Shown: positions 63,672 to 64,000 of the stretch, piece by piece
Numbering within the stretch: the first letter of the stretch is position 1
Layout of the letters: each line of letters begins with the position of its first letter
Program-made: the position numbers and the translations under genes
The notes under the pieces: generated by a model
What the model was told of the DNA's origin: nothing
What the model saw: the letters and a program-made list of their open reading frames with translations, nothing else
Database searches by the model: none
Assembly (NCBI GenBank): GCA_965200045.1
Contig: OZ241330.1
Span: forward strand, 124,001-188,000
Length of the DNA stretch: 64,000 nucleotides
Reading direction: 5' to 3'
DNA from: Bin25 sp026709415
GTDB lineage: Bacteria > Bacteroidota > Bacteroidia > Flavobacteriales > Flavobacteriaceae

Positions 63672-64000
63672 GGATACCTAATCATTATGGTGTATCATAA
63701 AACTCCATTGTTGACGACAAAATGGGGTTAAGGTTGTATTTCGGGATTTTTACTAAAGTAAGATTTTATTAAACTTCGATAAAAATAACTATTGATGTTA
63801 TTTCATCTGTTTGTTTCATCTCTACCCCCCCCCATCATTCTGTTTTTACTATGAAGGACTTTTGAAACCTTATTCTTAGATCAATTGGCTCATGAGGGTT
63901 TCTTCTAAAGACTTGCCGTTTTCCCCTTTTGTTAACGACTTCTCATAGAACAGTTACTCGGAAACCAGCTGATTAGGATTTAAACTTTCAGAATCTAATT
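63672..64000. other. Right edge: C-terminal gene remnant on the minus strand
   Basis: The minus strand from 64000 to 63876 reads LDSESLNPNQLVSE, an in-frame TAA, then LFYEKSLTKGENGKSLEETLMSQLI and a second TAA. It could be the end of a gene that enters from the right and is interrupted, or a chance frame. The intervening 63672-63875 includes a run of nine Cs at 63825-63833 but no recognisable feature. Confidence 0.3.

Noticed and set aside
47517..63833. Runs of eight or nine G/C residues followed by TA at about 47517, 56532 and 63825, suspected as a shared repeat or phase-variable tract.
   Set aside because: The run at 47517 is explained by Gly codons in the ATPase pseudogene (LLGGVG), and the flanks of the three runs are not alike.
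1..64000. tRNA, rRNA and CRISPR arrays.
   Set aside because: I saw no tRNA T-loop pattern in the gaps, no rRNA text, and no regularly spaced repeats; a tRNA scan would settle the first point.

Overview
The window looks like a chromosomal segment of a low-GC member of the Bacteroidota, perhaps close to the Saprospiria or Flavobacteriia; the rank below phylum is inference. The evidence is a SusC/SusD outer-membrane pair, a six-gene Na+-translocating NADH:quinone reductase operon, BspA-type surface repeats, weak or absent Shine-Dalgarno sites, and promoter-like motifs of the TTG / TAnnTTTG type typical of this phylum.

Layout. 1-10.4 kb is mostly conserved metabolism: a DapA-family lyase plus a ketoglutarate-semialdehyde dehydrogenase (probable hydroxyproline catabolism), ogt, a serine hydrolase, two small or hypothetical genes, an aminotransferase, rsmG, a nitrilase and pruA. 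10.4-15.1 kb is an accessory island of small and decaying genes: a broken DnaQ-like exonuclease, an MNT/HepT toxin-antitoxin pair with a second, ruined MNT copy, a coiled-coil membrane protein, and a RelE-type toxin-antitoxin locus whose antitoxin is duplicated and whose toxin is frameshifted. 15.1-21.0 kb is nqrABCDEF. 21.0-26.2 kb holds decayed DNA, two broken copies of a AAA ATPase family and a CotH-like lipoprotein. 26.3-30.4 kb carries an M16 peptidase and apbE; the ApbE enzyme attaches FMN to NqrB and NqrC, so it is functionally tied to the nqr operon. 30.4-38.3 kb has a truncated ATPase copy ending at a perfect palindrome built from IS ends, a possible leader peptide and terminator in front of susC/susD, an IS5-like element and a ruined MobV relaxase. 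38.4-39.6 kb is the only intact copy of the AAA ATPase family. 39.9-45.1 kb is housekeeping (methyltransferase, map, thioredoxin-like lipoprotein, gpmI on one strand; rsgA, dtd on the other). 45.5-48.2 kb is a second accessory island (AbiEii-like toxin with small partner, decayed ATPase, second MNT-like gene with a membrane partner). 48.3-52.0 kb has murB, an aminotransferase and a retropepsin/PDZ protein. 52-56.5 kb is a co-directional run of six envelope genes of unknown role. 56.7-57.8 kb is a broken IS transposase; 58.0-60.8 kb is valS; 61.0-62.1 kb holds a decayed RelE-like toxin and a PIN-domain toxin with its antitoxin; psd and cdsA close the window.

The main themes are (i) five copies of one uncharacterised AAA ATPase family in 25 kb, only one intact; (ii) MNT-fold antitoxin-like genes that have lost the GS...DxD catalytic signature, one still paired with an intact HepT; (iii) several other toxin-antitoxin loci; and (iv) many one-base frameshifts, including one in the housekeeping gene gpmI. 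That last point means some 'pseudogenes' could be assembly errors.
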